DNA of 64,000 bases from Cyanobacteria bacterium FACHB-DQ100 (GCA_014695195.1 JACJNW010000028.1:558001-622000); one strand, 5' to 3'. Shown: positions 17,074 through 27,997, counted from the stretch's first letter. Program-made: numbers and translations. Notes: a model not told the origin generated them from the letters alone.

Positions 17074-18095
17074 GCAATAGTGCTGCTTTTCACTTTGGAC
17101 AAACATTCCAGAAAGGAACAAAGCTGATTCAACGGCTGCTCGCAAAGCTGCAACATCTTATAAAGACCGTTGTGCATCAGCTCAGTTGGGAGATCCAGCT
17201 TAAGACCTACGATCTGGTATTTGTCACAGATGCAGGTAATAAAGGCTGGATTTTAGATGCAATCTGCCATGAAATCGAAGCTTATTTTTCTGGAACCTGC
17301 CGCCATTATTACTCGACTCATTTTCTGCCGCCTGCAAAAGCCTACTTTTTCTCGCACTATTCGCTTTATCCTGCTGCGCTCAAAAGTACGCCTCAGATTG
17401 CGAATTCAGCGGCTCTAATTTGGTACACGCACCCCAAGCCTTTAGACATTCCTGACCAAGAACTGATCGCAGCACTCAATCAAGCTTCTAAGGTGATTTG
17501 TACTTGTTCAGGCTACGAGAAACTGCTGCATTCTCAGGGACTAGCGCCTGAGCGAACTACAGTAATCTTAGGGGCGGCTGATCCTGAACTGTTTCAACCT
17601 CATGCACGATCGCAGGGCGCCGTTGGTTTCTGCACCGCCTACTATCCCCGCAAAGATCCCGATCGCATCTTCAACATTGTTCGAGCAATGCCGCATCGAT
17701 CGTTTATTTTGCTAGGGAAAAATTGGGAGCAGTATGAACGGTTTGAAGCGTTGTGCAGCTTGAAGAACTTTACTTACATCAAAGCAAAGTATGCGGATTA
17801 TCCGAAATACTATGCTCAGATGGATGTGTTTGTTTCTGCTTCTAAATTAGAAGGTGGCCCAATTCCGCTGATTGAAGCCATGATGTGCAATGTATTTCCC
17901 GTTGCCAGCAATACCGGATTTAGCCCCGATATCATTCGACATGGCGAAAATGGATTTATTTTTGATATCGATGCGCCGATCGAGGAGATCTGCGATCGCA
18001 TTGATCAAGCGTTCACCCTGACCACCGATGTTCATGAAACGGTCAAGCACTTGAGTTGGAAAAACTTTTCACTGGATGTTCAAAAACTGCTGTAG
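17070..18095 (+). CDS. GT4-type glycosyltransferase
   Basis: A 341-residue GT-B enzyme. The C-terminal donor-binding half has VGFCTAYYPRKDPDRIFNI (about 183-201), then the E-x7-E region EGGPIPLIEAMMC near residue 270. The N-terminal half is short and carries a basic amphipathic helix (LIQRLLAKLQHLIK), probably for membrane association. It should add a sugar to a growing lipid-linked glycan in the cytoplasm. The ATG overlaps the preceding stop by 4 nt (ATGA) and TAGGAG for the next gene lies just after the stop, so the genes are one unit. Confidence 0.85.
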   Translation: MSNSAAFHFGQTFQKGTKLIQRLLAKLQHLIKTVVHQLSWEIQLKTYDLVFVTDAGNKGWILDAICHEIEAYFSGTCRHYYSTHFLPPAKAYFFSHYSLYPAALKSTPQIANSAALIWYTHPKPLDIPDQELIAALNQASKVICTCSGYEKLLHSQGLAPERTTVILGAADPELFQPHARSQGAVGFCTAYYPRKDPDRIFNIVRAMPHRSFILLGKNWEQYERFEALCSLKNFTYIKAKYADYPKYYAQMDVFVSASKLEGGPIPLIEAMMCNVFPVASNTGFSPDIIRHGENGFIFDIDAPIEEICDRIDQAFTLTTDVHETVKHLSWKNFSLDVQKLL

Positions 18096-18107
18096 GAGTA
18101 ACCGCTG

Positions 18108-19064
18108 ATGATAGACCCGATTCGGATTTTTATTGGCTCTAGCCCCAAAAACACTATCGAAGAAAGCGTTTTTCGCTATACCCTGCTCAAACAAACTCAG
18201 CACCCAATCGAAATTTACGCGATCGATGGAACGAGCGGCTCTGCCAAGAATTTAACCACAGGTGAAGTGAAACGCTTGCCAGCAGGTGTGAGCGATCGGA
18301 TTCAAGGCGCGACGGCGTTTTCCCTAGCACGTTGGGCAATTCCAGAATGGTGCAATTATCAAGGTCGCGCCATTTACTGTGACTCAGATCAGATTGCGCT
18401 GCAAGACATGACTGAACTCTGGAACTATGGCTTAGGCGACAGTAGCCTTGCAGCCGTTCCGGTCAAACAAGCCAAATGTTATCAGCATTATATTGCAGAT
18501 TCAATGGGGGTGTTTTTACACACTGAGGAAACGTTTTATCTTGCTAGTGTCATGCTGATGGATTGCGAAAAGATTCAGTGGAATCTCAGTGAGCTTGTCG
18601 AGCTACTCGATCGCAATGCCTTTTCTTTGCCGAATTTGATGTATTTGGGGGAACAGTTCCGGCAGCATTTTAATCTAAGCGTTAGCGCATTACCGAGCGA
18701 ATGGAATCACTTAGATTATGCTGATCGTGAGTCTAAAATTGTTCACTTTACGGATTTAACCAGCCAACCTTGGAGATTTCATCACAACCCGATCGCTGAG
18801 GTCTGGGAAACGGTTTTTCTAGCCGCAGTGGATGACAATGCTCTAACCCAAGCTCAGCTTGAGACTGCGTATGCAAACGGCTGGATCAATCGCAGAATCA
18901 AAGTTCTCGCTCAACTGCCAAGTCTAGTTCGCCGCCCGATCAATTGGGTTTGGCGGAGTTGGGGAGCAACAGTGTTCAAGGTAAGAACCACGCTCGATCG
19001 TCAAGTTCAGCGATTGAAATCAGGACTATTTCGCTTAACGCAGTGGAAAACCATCCGAGCTTAA
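18108..19064 (+). CDS. GT8-like glycosyltransferase
   Basis: A 318-residue GT-A fold protein. IRIFIGSSPKNTIEESVFRYTLLKQT at the N-terminus and the metal-binding DxD motif in AIYCDSDQIAL (about 89-99) are visible. The later SVMLMDCEKIQW strand is typical of GT8/glycogenin-like folds. A basic amphipathic C-terminus (RRPINWVWRSWGATVFKVR) may touch the membrane. TAGGAG precedes the ATG. It lies 4 nt before the next glycosyltransferase gene. Sugar and acceptor are unknown. Confidence 0.75.
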   Translation: MIDPIRIFIGSSPKNTIEESVFRYTLLKQTQHPIEIYAIDGTSGSAKNLTTGEVKRLPAGVSDRIQGATAFSLARWAIPEWCNYQGRAIYCDSDQIALQDMTELWNYGLGDSSLAAVPVKQAKCYQHYIADSMGVFLHTEETFYLASVMLMDCEKIQWNLSELVELLDRNAFSLPNLMYLGEQFRQHFNLSVSALPSEWNHLDYADRESKIVHFTDLTSQPWRFHHNPIAEVWETVFLAAVDDNALTQAQLETAYANGWINRRIKVLAQLPSLVRRPINWVWRSWGATVFKVRTTLDRQVQRLKSGLFRLTQWKTIRA

Positions 19065-19068
19065 AGTT

Positions 19069-20547
19069 ATGCCCGTTGAATGTTCGCGAATTGATCAAAA
19101 TCGCGTGATTGCCGATCTCGATCGCTTTGCTTGGGATGCGATTTGCGATTGGTCAAAGCATACGCAAGCCCGCACACACTACAACGGCATTGATTATGCA
19201 GAACTATCCCGATGTTTTCTGTGGGATAAAGTAGCGAGAGCCATTCGGAAGCAGACGCACCCCAAGCGATTCGAGTTTGAGCAAGCCCTGCTCGATCGTC
19301 GCCCTATTCCGAACTTACCTACGCCTAATCCAAATCAATTCAAGTTCTGGCTGAAGCGATCGCTCACCGCTCTGCAAACCTGGCAAGATGCGCGATCGCT
19401 GTCGTCAAAACGAATTTTATATGTTCCTCACGCTCATCCTACGCTGCAAACGATAGTTCGCACCTTGGCACGGACTCTTCCGGTAGTTGCGCCTGAGAAC
19501 GCATTCGATCAAATCCCAGAACTCCAAACCATCCGTTTGCCTTTGTGCGGAGATTCTCCAAGGTTGGCTCAAGTCAATGAGCTGCATCGCGGTATTCTGG
19601 AGGGATTGCAGGCGTTTGCAATTGCATTATTACCTGAAGATATAGTTGTTCTTCGCGCTCAACTTGCTCAGCTTTTTCTTCGCACTGAGCAGATCGATCG
19701 AGAACTTTCGCTGCTTCGCCCTGCTGCAATTCTAGTGTTTGCGGACAATCACTTTCCAGTTCAAAGCTACGTGTTGGCTGCGCGTAAACAGGGAATCAAA
19801 AGCATCATGCTCCAGCACGGGCTAGATTGCGAGCATTACTGCTTAGATGAAGCTTATGCAGATATCATTAGCGTTTGGGGAAAGTCGAGGCTCCAGCGCT
19901 ACCAGACTCAATCGAGCTGGCAACCTGAACAAATTCAAGTGAATGGCAATCCAGAATATGATTCATTCAGCTTACCGCATCAGATCGATCTCGCTGGCTG
20001 CTACTGGTTATGGGCAACTCGTCCACACTGTCCCGAAAAATGCTACAGTCCTTCACGCCATCCCCAAGAAGGCATCCAAATTTTAGAAGCACTGCTAACG
20101 GCATTAGCGAGATTGCCGCAGGCTCGGCTAGTGATTAAACCGCATCCACTCGATCAGATTGATTTGTATCAATCCTACCTTGATGAACATTGCCTTGCAG
20201 ATCGCGTTGCAATCTCAACGGAATCGGTACGATCGTTGCTTCCAGAAGCAACCGTTGTGATCTCGGAAGATTCAACGATCGGGCTAGAAGCCATGTTTTT
20301 CGGCAAAATCGTGATTCACGCACACTTCGCTGCTTCTGAACCTGTGCTCCCATTGGTGCAATATGGTGCAGCACTGCCCGGATATTCACCGCAAATGTTA
20401 CAAACAGCGCTGCAAACCCTAGAACAGTTGAGCGACACCCAATTGCTTGCCGCAGGACAGCGCCGATTTATCCAAGAGTTTGCGGACTACACTGGACAAG
20501 CTCAAGAACGAGTGACAGCAATGATTCGAGGAGTGTTAGATCAGTGA
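19069..20547 (+). CDS. GT-B fold transferase with QHG and KPHP motifs (capsule-synthesis type)
   Basis: A 492-residue protein. In its second half it has IMLQHGLD (about 245), VWGKSRLQRY, VNGNPEYDSF, then LVIKPHPLD (about 363) and VVISEDSTIGLEAMFFGK (about 403). This order is shared by capsule polysaccharide transferases, CDP-glycerol glycerophosphotransferases and KDO-type transferases such as KpsC/S. It therefore uses a nucleotide-activated donor, perhaps a CMP- or CDP-linked one. Since CMP-KDO synthesis is encoded nearby, a KDO transferase function is possible but unproven. The next gene starts with GTG inside its stop (4-nt overlap). Confidence 0.65.
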   Translation: MPVECSRIDQNRVIADLDRFAWDAICDWSKHTQARTHYNGIDYAELSRCFLWDKVARAIRKQTHPKRFEFEQALLDRRPIPNLPTPNPNQFKFWLKRSLTALQTWQDARSLSSKRILYVPHAHPTLQTIVRTLARTLPVVAPENAFDQIPELQTIRLPLCGDSPRLAQVNELHRGILEGLQAFAIALLPEDIVVLRAQLAQLFLRTEQIDRELSLLRPAAILVFADNHFPVQSYVLAARKQGIKSIMLQHGLDCEHYCLDEAYADIISVWGKSRLQRYQTQSSWQPEQIQVNGNPEYDSFSLPHQIDLAGCYWLWATRPHCPEKCYSPSRHPQEGIQILEALLTALARLPQARLVIKPHPLDQIDLYQSYLDEHCLADRVAISTESVRSLLPEATVVISEDSTIGLEAMFFGKIVIHAHFAASEPVLPLVQYGAALPGYSPQMLQTALQTLEQLSDTQLLAAGQRRFIQEFADYTGQAQERVTAMIRGVLDQ

Positions 20548-21653
20548 AAATTGCCTTTATTGCCGTGAACAATACCGCCCCTTGGGGCGGCAGCGAAGAA
20601 CTCTGGGCGCAGACTGCGATTTACCTAGCAAAATCTGGGCATCAGGTCGCAGTCAATGTCAAGGGCTGGGCAACGAAGCCCGCTCAGATGCAAGCCATAG
20701 AAGCAGTCTGCTCAACCACCTATCGCGGCTACGATCGCAATTGGATGGAAAAGCTCAGCTTTATGGCACAGCGCGGCAAAAGCTTTTATCGCTGGCTCGA
20801 TCGAGTGCGTCCTGATCTCGCTGTCATTTCTCAATCTAGCAACAATGACGGGCTTTCCTGGATGGAAGCTTGCAGCAGCAGAAGCATTCCTTATGTCACG
20901 ATTTCGCATATTGCAACAGAGAATTATTGGTATGCGGATGCGCTCAATGCTCGATTGGCGATCGCCTACACTCAAGCAAAACGAGCCTATTTCGTCTCGC
21001 AAAACACTCGCGATATCACGCTTAAACAAATCGCAACGCCTCTACCCCAAGCCCGAATTGTCAGAAATCCGTTCAACGTCGCTTACACGGCTACGCCCCC
21101 TTGGCAGCCTACCGAAGCTGGATTCAAGCTGGCTTGCGTGGGAAGACTGCATCCTCCTAGTAAAGGGCAAGATCTGTTATTTGAAGTCTTGCGATCGCCC
21201 AAATGGAAAAATCGTCCGCTCACCGTCACGCTGTTTGGCAGCGGTAGCCACACGGAAACGCTCAAACGCCTGCAAACTCTGTGGGAACTCGACCAAATCG
21301 AATTCGCATCCTTCACCTCGGATATCGAAGCTCTTTGGGCAACGCATCATGGATTGATCCTGCCCTCTCGGTATGAAGGATTACCCCTTGTGGTGGTCGA
21401 AGCAATGCTGTGTGGACGAATGTGTATTGTGACTGATGTGGCGGGTAACACAGAACTGGTCGAGGACAATATTAATGGCTTCGTTGCCAAAGCTCCCACA
21501 CCAGAACTACTTGATGAAGCGTTGGAGCGGGCTTGGCAGCAGCGAGAATCTTGGTATGAACTGGGAAAAGCAGCAGCAGAAAAGGTGCGCCAGGAAATTC
21601 CACCCGATCCGATTGCCGTCTTTGCCGAAGAAATAGAATCCTTAATGAATTAG
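20544..21653 (+). CDS. GT4-type glycosyltransferase (GTG start)
   Basis: A 369-residue GT-B enzyme. The N-terminal glycine-rich acceptor loop is NTAPWGGSEELW (about 10-21). The donor half has LACVGRLHPPSKGQDLLF and YEGLPLVVVEAMLCGR near residue 280, with the catalytic E-x7-E. GTG at 20544 overlaps the previous stop by 4 nt, so translation is coupled. It closes a five-gene overlapping series starting at 15736; a 340-nt region follows. Confidence 0.88.
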   Translation: MKIAFIAVNNTAPWGGSEELWAQTAIYLAKSGHQVAVNVKGWATKPAQMQAIEAVCSTTYRGYDRNWMEKLSFMAQRGKSFYRWLDRVRPDLAVISQSSNNDGLSWMEACSSRSIPYVTISHIATENYWYADALNARLAIAYTQAKRAYFVSQNTRDITLKQIATPLPQARIVRNPFNVAYTATPPWQPTEAGFKLACVGRLHPPSKGQDLLFEVLRSPKWKNRPLTVTLFGSGSHTETLKRLQTLWELDQIEFASFTSDIEALWATHHGLILPSRYEGLPLVVVEAMLCGRMCIVTDVAGNTELVEDNINGFVAKAPTPELLDEALERAWQQRESWYELGKAAAEKVRQEIPPDPIAVFAEEIESLMN

Positions 21654-21993
21654 AGGCAGTCTAATTTCTACGTCCTTCTACAGCCGTCTCCGGACGGATT
21701 TCACCCTTGTTTACTTAGGATTTATCTAAGCGAATTTCCGCACAACATCTACGAATTTTTCCTGAAAGTGCAATTCAACTTGGAATAGAAGGGTAGCAAA
21801 CTGCCGTATTTTCACCAGGTTGAGCTTCGATGGTCGCTTTTGATCTCAGTTCACCACCGTCTTGCATCTAGCTCTGGAAGTGGATGTAGGCATTTAACAG
21901 AGTTTATGTATCAATCAGACTAACAAAGAAACGGCTCCAATCTATCTCAAATCTATCCTGTTGTCCTTATTTTTTGGTGGGAGGCTCTTAAAC
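21654..21993. other. Leader and promoter region of kpsF
   Basis: About 340 nt. A short hairpin, CCGTC/GACGG at 21684-21697, lies 30 nt after the glycosyltransferase stop. The two-part leader motif is at 21824-21850. GGTGGGAGG at 21977-21985 is the ribosome binding site for GTG 21994. No gene is seen. Confidence 0.45.
21824..21850 (+). promoter_or_regulatory. Two-part leader motif, copy B
   Basis: GCTTCGATGGTC (21824-21835), three spacer bases, then TTTGATCTCAGT (21839-21850). Both 12-mers are identical to those at 6821-6845. This copy is 143 nt upstream of the kpsF start, against 37 nt for copy A. Confidence 0.5.
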
Positions 21994-22980
21994 GTGCCAT
22001 TGACTCAAACTGAGCTACATTGGTCGCACGTTCAATCGCTGCTGCAACTCGAAGCAGATGCGATCGCAAAGACGGCTCAGCGACTTAATCCCCAAGCGGT
22101 GAATCTCGCAGTGACGCTGTTACTAAACTGTCGCGGCAAAGTGGTGCTGTCAGGGGTTGGAAAGTCTGGAATTGTTGCTCAAAAAATTGCTGCAACCCTC
22201 AACAGCATCGGAACGGTAGCTGTATTTTTACATCCGTGCGATGCGCTGCATGGTGATCTTGGAATTGTCAATGCTGCAGATGTGGGGATTGTGCTGAGCA
22301 ATAGCGGCGAAACCGATGAACTGCTTCAGATGATGCCTCACCTGAAGCATCGCAACGTACCCGTGATTGCGATTTTAGGCAATCTCAGTTCAACCTTGGC
22401 CCAGCAAGCCACGATCGCGCTAGATGCCTCGGTCAATCGCGAAGCTTGTCCGCACAACCTAGCACCAACCACCAGTACAACAGTCGCACTCGCGCTTGGA
22501 GACGCACTAGCAATTAGCGTGATGCAACTCAAAGGTACAACCCCCGAAGAGTTCGCGTTTAATCATCCTGCCGGTCGGCTTGGAAAGCGATTAACCCTGA
22601 CCGTGCGCGATTTGATGCACCCAGATAGTCCGACGCTAACTTCCCAAGCCTCTTGGCTAGAAGTGATTGAAGGTATCAGTCGGGGTGGACTTGGAGCCGT
22701 GAATATCGTCGATCAGCAAGGCAAGCTGCTAGGCTTGATTACAGATGGAGATTTACGGCGCTGCATTCAGAGAACCAAGCCAGTCGACTTAGAAACCCTG
22801 ACGGCGGCTCATATCATGACCCAAAATCCGGTTTCGATTCAGCCAGAAGTGCTTGCCTATGACGCGCTGAAGCTCATGGAGAATCGTCCTTCTCAAATCT
22901 CTGTTTTACCTGTAGTAGATGAAGCGCAACACTGTATGGGGCTGTTGCGCCTGCATGACCTGTTTCGCAGCGGACTCTAG
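21994..22980 (+). CDS. kpsF: Arabinose-5-phosphate isomerase (SIS plus two CBS domains)
   Basis: A 328-residue enzyme interconverting ribulose-5-phosphate and arabinose-5-phosphate, first step of KDO synthesis. The SIS domain (about 30-165) has VVLSGVGKSGIVAQKIAATLNS, LHGDLGIV and VLSNSGETDEL, followed by PTTSTTVALALGDALA. Two CBS domains follow, beginning near VRDLMHPDSPTL and HIMTQNPVSI. Length and order match KdsD/KpsF. GTG at 21994 is chosen because GGTGGGAGG lies 8-17 nt before it; a TTG at 21961 would add 11 odd residues. The other KDO genes follow 2.6-7 kb downstream, and the leader carries the shared motif. Confidence 0.92.
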   Translation: MPLTQTELHWSHVQSLLQLEADAIAKTAQRLNPQAVNLAVTLLLNCRGKVVLSGVGKSGIVAQKIAATLNSIGTVAVFLHPCDALHGDLGIVNAADVGIVLSNSGETDELLQMMPHLKHRNVPVIAILGNLSSTLAQQATIALDASVNREACPHNLAPTTSTTVALALGDALAISVMQLKGTTPEEFAFNHPAGRLGKRLTLTVRDLMHPDSPTLTSQASWLEVIEGISRGGLGAVNIVDQQGKLLGLITDGDLRRCIQRTKPVDLETLTAAHIMTQNPVSIQPEVLAYDALKLMENRPSQISVLPVVDEAQHCMGLLRLHDLFRSGL

Positions 22981-23179
22981 CGATCGATCGTTCTGCTTCA
23001 TTCTCTTTCAGCGATAACAGATTGTATGTTCTATTTATTGGGTTTCAAGAATCGTTTAACTCAGGTTTTGCCAACTCAAGCAGATCCTACAGTTGCCTGA
23101 AACTCTGGTGCTGCTCCAATGTGATGAAAAAACGCATCGATCGCCCAGAGGCACCATTCTGATATCAAATTAATTTGGT

Positions 23180-23317
23180 ATGAAGTTTAGCGAAACAGAA
23201 CGCCAGAACTTACTGGAATGGTATGCGGCTGACTATCAGTTTCTAGATCTCTGCAAGCGATTGTTAGCGCAGGAGAACCGCAGCACCGAGGAGATGAAGA
23301 AGTTGGTTTTGCGCTAG
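23180..23317 (+). CDS. Possible 45-residue small protein
   Basis: ATG at 23180 opens 45 codons ending TAG. The peptide (MKFSETERQNLLEWYAAD, then FLDLCKRLLAQENRSTEEM) is charged, predicted helical and free of rare codons, which is more protein-like than most chance frames. No family is recognised. It sits in the 400-nt gap between kpsF and the acyltransferase; the rest of that gap (22981-23179, 23318-23381) shows nothing else. Confidence 0.35.
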   Translation: MKFSETERQNLLEWYAADYQFLDLCKRLLAQENRSTEEMKKLVLR

Positions 23318-23381
23318 CCGCGATCGTGCCACAGGGCTAAGTCATAGTTAGATTCCGTTTCCCTATCCCTTTCCTGTCCCT

Positions 23382-24548
23382 ATGCAATTAGAACAGACCA
23401 GCGATCGCCGCAATACCTACATTGATTTTCTCGATCCCATCCGTGGATTTGCAATTATTGGTGTTTCTATTTTCCATGCTTTGGATGCTCTTGCCGATAA
23501 CTATGCGCAGCTTCCCTGGGGAGACTGGTTTCGGACGCTACCCACACCGCGATGGTTGCTGCTAGTTACCCCCGGCACCCTCGGTTGGGCAGGCGTTGCC
23601 GTTTTCTTCGCTGTCAGTGGCTTTTGTATTCATTTGAGTTTTGCCCGTGGTCGTCAACCTAACTTTACGACCTTCTTTCTGCGGCGGTTTTTTCGCATTT
23701 ACCCACCTTATCTGTTCGCGCTGATTCTCTTTGCGTTCATCATTCCGCGTCGAGAACTCGCATCAGGCCCGTTTTCAGCCTGGACGCAGTTGGGTGTGCA
23801 TCTGGCGCTGATTAACAACATTGATATCCACTCGATCTATCGGGTGAATAACTCGTTTTGGAGCATTGCGATCGAGGCTCAACTCTATGTTATCTATCCA
23901 GCGCTGTTGTTTCTGGCATCCAAATTTGGTTGGCGTAAATCACTTGCGGGATTAGCAGTGCTTGAAGTCTTTTTGCGACTTGTGGCGCCCGCTCTCTTTC
24001 TCAGTTTTACAGCGCAAACGAGGATTCCCACTTGGATTGAATTTTCACCCTTTACCTACTGGTATAGCTGGTCGATCGGGGCGTGGCTGGCAGAGGCGTA
24101 TTTGCTCAAGCAGCCCTTACCGTTTGCGCGATCATCCCTCTGGCTCTGGTTTGCGCTTGCGGTCGGAACCTACTGCTTTAAGCCGCTCTATCCGTTGTCT
24201 TTTATGTTTTTTGCGATTCTCTCTACCACCTGGATTGCCAAACTGCTGAATGGAGAGCAATTTAAGCTGCAAGTACCACAGTTCTGTACAACTTATCTCA
24301 GTCGGATTGGTCTCTTGAGCTATAGTATTTATCTGCTTCATCAGCCGTTAATGGAGCAGCTTGTGATGTTGATGATTAGACTGCGTCCTAGTTTGTTTGC
24401 AGACCCGGTCCCGAAGTTCTTAGTCGCATTATCCGCTTGGCTCTTTATTGTTCCGCTATCGGCTTTGTTGTATCGATATTGCGAGTTACCAAGCATTCGT
24501 CTGGGCAAGATTGTAATCGAAAAATTGGGAACAGCAAAGGCGCAATAA
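23382..24548 (+). CDS. Membrane-bound acyltransferase (acyltransferase-3/OafA family)
   Basis: A 388-residue polytopic protein with about ten membrane segments. It starts with IDFLDPIRGFAIIGVSIFHAL, where the His is the family catalytic residue in the R-G-x10-H context, and contains FFLRRFFRIYPPYLFAL, the family R...R.YP motif, and NNSFWSIAIEAQLYVIYP with the conserved W-S-...-E. Such proteins O-acetylate sugars of LPS or exopolysaccharide at the outer side of the membrane. ATG at 23382 has no clear ribosome binding site. The second oxygenase-like gene follows after 88 nt. Confidence 0.9.
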   Translation: MQLEQTSDRRNTYIDFLDPIRGFAIIGVSIFHALDALADNYAQLPWGDWFRTLPTPRWLLLVTPGTLGWAGVAVFFAVSGFCIHLSFARGRQPNFTTFFLRRFFRIYPPYLFALILFAFIIPRRELASGPFSAWTQLGVHLALINNIDIHSIYRVNNSFWSIAIEAQLYVIYPALLFLASKFGWRKSLAGLAVLEVFLRLVAPALFLSFTAQTRIPTWIEFSPFTYWYSWSIGAWLAEAYLLKQPLPFARSSLWLWFALAVGTYCFKPLYPLSFMFFAILSTTWIAKLLNGEQFKLQVPQFCTTYLSRIGLLSYSIYLLHQPLMEQLVMLMIRLRPSLFADPVPKFLVALSAWLFIVPLSALLYRYCELPSIRLGKIVIEKLGTAKAQ

Positions 24549-24636
24549 GTCTGATTCGGAAAACCGATCGGCGCAATAAGGTACTCAGTTTCAACTGCTT
24601 CGAGATTAGCTGTGAATACTCAAAAATTTCAAAATC

Positions 24637-25500
24637 ATGATGCAATCCTTATTATCTTCCAGTGTGGAGCAAGATATCGTTACTGATCCTTTTCCTTATT
24701 TCAGTACTCAAACTGCGATCGCTCCAGAAGTTTGTGCTCAGTTAATCACTGAGTTTCCGCCTTTAGAAACTGTGACGCAAGGAATGCCCACTGCGAGTAA
24801 CGAACGTTTCAGCTATCCAGCAAGACTCGCTTTATCTAACAAGGGTTTAAGTCCGCTTTGGCGTGAATTTATCGAGTATCATGTTTCTCAAGCGTTTTTG
24901 AATCAATTTGTTCAGTTATTCCAGAATCAGATTAGAGCTTGTTATCCGAATTTTGAGGCTGATTTTGGTCGTATCGATCAGTTAAGGGCAGGCATTCGCG
25001 GTCTTGATGATTTCTCGAATGCCGATGTGCTACTCGATGCTCAGATTTGTATTAACACCCCTGTTGTTGGCGCTCCTTGCTCGGTACGACGCGGGCATGT
25101 GGATGCTCCAAACAAGCTGTTTTTCGGGCTATTCTATCTTCGTCCTGAGGCAGATTTCACAACCGGCGGCGACTTAGAAATTTATCGGCTAAAAGACCGA
25201 GAACAAGTTTATCGAGGTGGCTTTGTAGACGATCGCTATCTCAAACTGGTGCAGACAATTCCTTATCAAACGAATCACTGTGTGATTGGAATCAACAGTA
25301 TTCGCTCGCTGCATGGTGTGACTGTTCGTAATGTCACCGATCAGCCAAGATTATTTTTTAATCTTGTCGGTGAGGTCAATCGTCCGCTGTTTGATACCAG
25401 TCCTTATGCGTTGTCGCCTACCTGGGTTGATCGCACTATCGAGCAGTCGGCGAAAGCAGTCAAAAAGCTTGCGAGAGTGGTTCGCTCAAGAACTGCTTGA
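24637..25500 (+). CDS. 2OG-Fe(II) oxygenase-like protein, paralogue 2
   Basis: A 287-residue paralogue of the protein at 9699. The iron triad H154-x-D156 (HVDAPN) and H226 (SLHGVT) and the 2-oxoglutarate Arg R231 are kept at the same positions. Long stretches match: SNERFSYPAR, DDFSNADVLLDAQICIN, TTGGDLEIYR, and F.NL.GEV at the end. The N-terminal 30 residues and the region 145-165 differ, so substrates may differ. Two ATG codons in tandem (24637, 24640) begin the frame. A strong terminator follows, so it is the end of a transcript with the acyltransferase. Confidence 0.78.
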   Translation: MMQSLLSSSVEQDIVTDPFPYFSTQTAIAPEVCAQLITEFPPLETVTQGMPTASNERFSYPARLALSNKGLSPLWREFIEYHVSQAFLNQFVQLFQNQIRACYPNFEADFGRIDQLRAGIRGLDDFSNADVLLDAQICINTPVVGAPCSVRRGHVDAPNKLFFGLFYLRPEADFTTGGDLEIYRLKDREQVYRGGFVDDRYLKLVQTIPYQTNHCVIGINSIRSLHGVTVRNVTDQPRLFFNLVGEVNRPLFDTSPYALSPTWVDRTIEQSAKAVKKLARVVRSRTA

Positions 25501-25512
25501 AGTGGCTCAGGG

Positions 25513-25556
25513 TACTCAGACTAAACTAAGGAAAATTTTACGGTTTGGTCTGAGTA
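25513..25556 (+). terminator. Intrinsic terminator after the second oxygenase gene
   Basis: TACTCAGACTAAAC (25513-25526) pairs with GTTTGGTCTGAGTA (25543-25556), 14 pairs with one G-U, around a 16-nt loop. TTTT follows directly. It is 12 nt beyond the stop. This is the clearest terminator in the island. Confidence 0.8.
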
Positions 25557-25586
25557 TTTTCCATTGTTTCTTTATCAAGGCTCTCG

Positions 25587-26330
25587 ATGATGCAAATTCT
25601 TGCAGTGATTCCGGCTCGATACAGTTCCCAACGCCTTCCTGGAAAAGTATTGCTCAAAATTGGCGATCGACCCATGGTGCAATGGGTCTATGAAGCAGCG
25701 ATTCAGTGCCCGGCTTTCTCAAAAGTGGTGGTTGCAACCGATAACGAAGCAGTTGCCGATTGTGTTCGGGGCTTTGGAGGGACAGTTGAAATGACATCGA
25801 ATCAACACGAAACCGGAACTGACCGAGTTGCGGAAGTGGCAAGCCGCTATCCTGAGATGGATGTCGTAGTGAATGTGCAAGGCGATCAGCCCTTTGTCAC
25901 CGCTGAAATGCTATTAAAGCTTGTGCAGCCTTATCTACAGGGCGAAACGCCAGAAATGACCACTTTGGCGACTCCGCTCGATTACGAAGCGGGATATCAC
26001 GATCCGAATGTGGTGAAAGTCTTGTGCGATCGCCATCAATACGCTTTATATTTTTCGCGATCGCCGATTCCTTATTTTCGCAATCGAGGCGAGGTTCCGG
26101 TACACCATCATCTGGGACTGTATGCGTTTCGACGAGATTTTCTCGCGGATTATGCTCGCCTCGAACCGACTCCCTTTGAGCAATGTGAAGCACTTGAACA
26201 ACTGCGGGTGTTAGAACATGGCTTTCGGATTCGAGTCTGTCTGTCTGAGCGAATGACGCTCGAAGTGAATACAGCTGAGGATTTGACGGCGGCAAAGGAT
26301 TTGGTGATGAATTCATCGCTGACTGTTTAA
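25587..26330 (+). CDS. kdsB: CMP-KDO synthetase
   Basis: A 247-residue cytidylyltransferase that joins CTP and KDO to form CMP-KDO. The N-terminal nucleotide loop is VIPARYSSQRLPGKVL (about 7-22). Other family blocks are VVVATDNEAV, GTDRVAEVA (about 77-85), VVNVQGDQPF (about 92-101, metal Asp), HHLGLYAFRR, and a final ERMTLEVNTAEDL. Length and motif order match KdsB. Two tandem ATG codons begin the frame. It lies just after a terminator and 330 nt before kdsA, so it may be transcribed on its own. Confidence 0.95.
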   Translation: MMQILAVIPARYSSQRLPGKVLLKIGDRPMVQWVYEAAIQCPAFSKVVVATDNEAVADCVRGFGGTVEMTSNQHETGTDRVAEVASRYPEMDVVVNVQGDQPFVTAEMLLKLVQPYLQGETPEMTTLATPLDYEAGYHDPNVVKVLCDRHQYALYFSRSPIPYFRNRGEVPVHHHLGLYAFRRDFLADYARLEPTPFEQCEALEQLRVLEHGFRIRVCLSERMTLEVNTAEDLTAAKDLVMNSSLTV

Positions 26331-27997
<1,667 letters not shown>

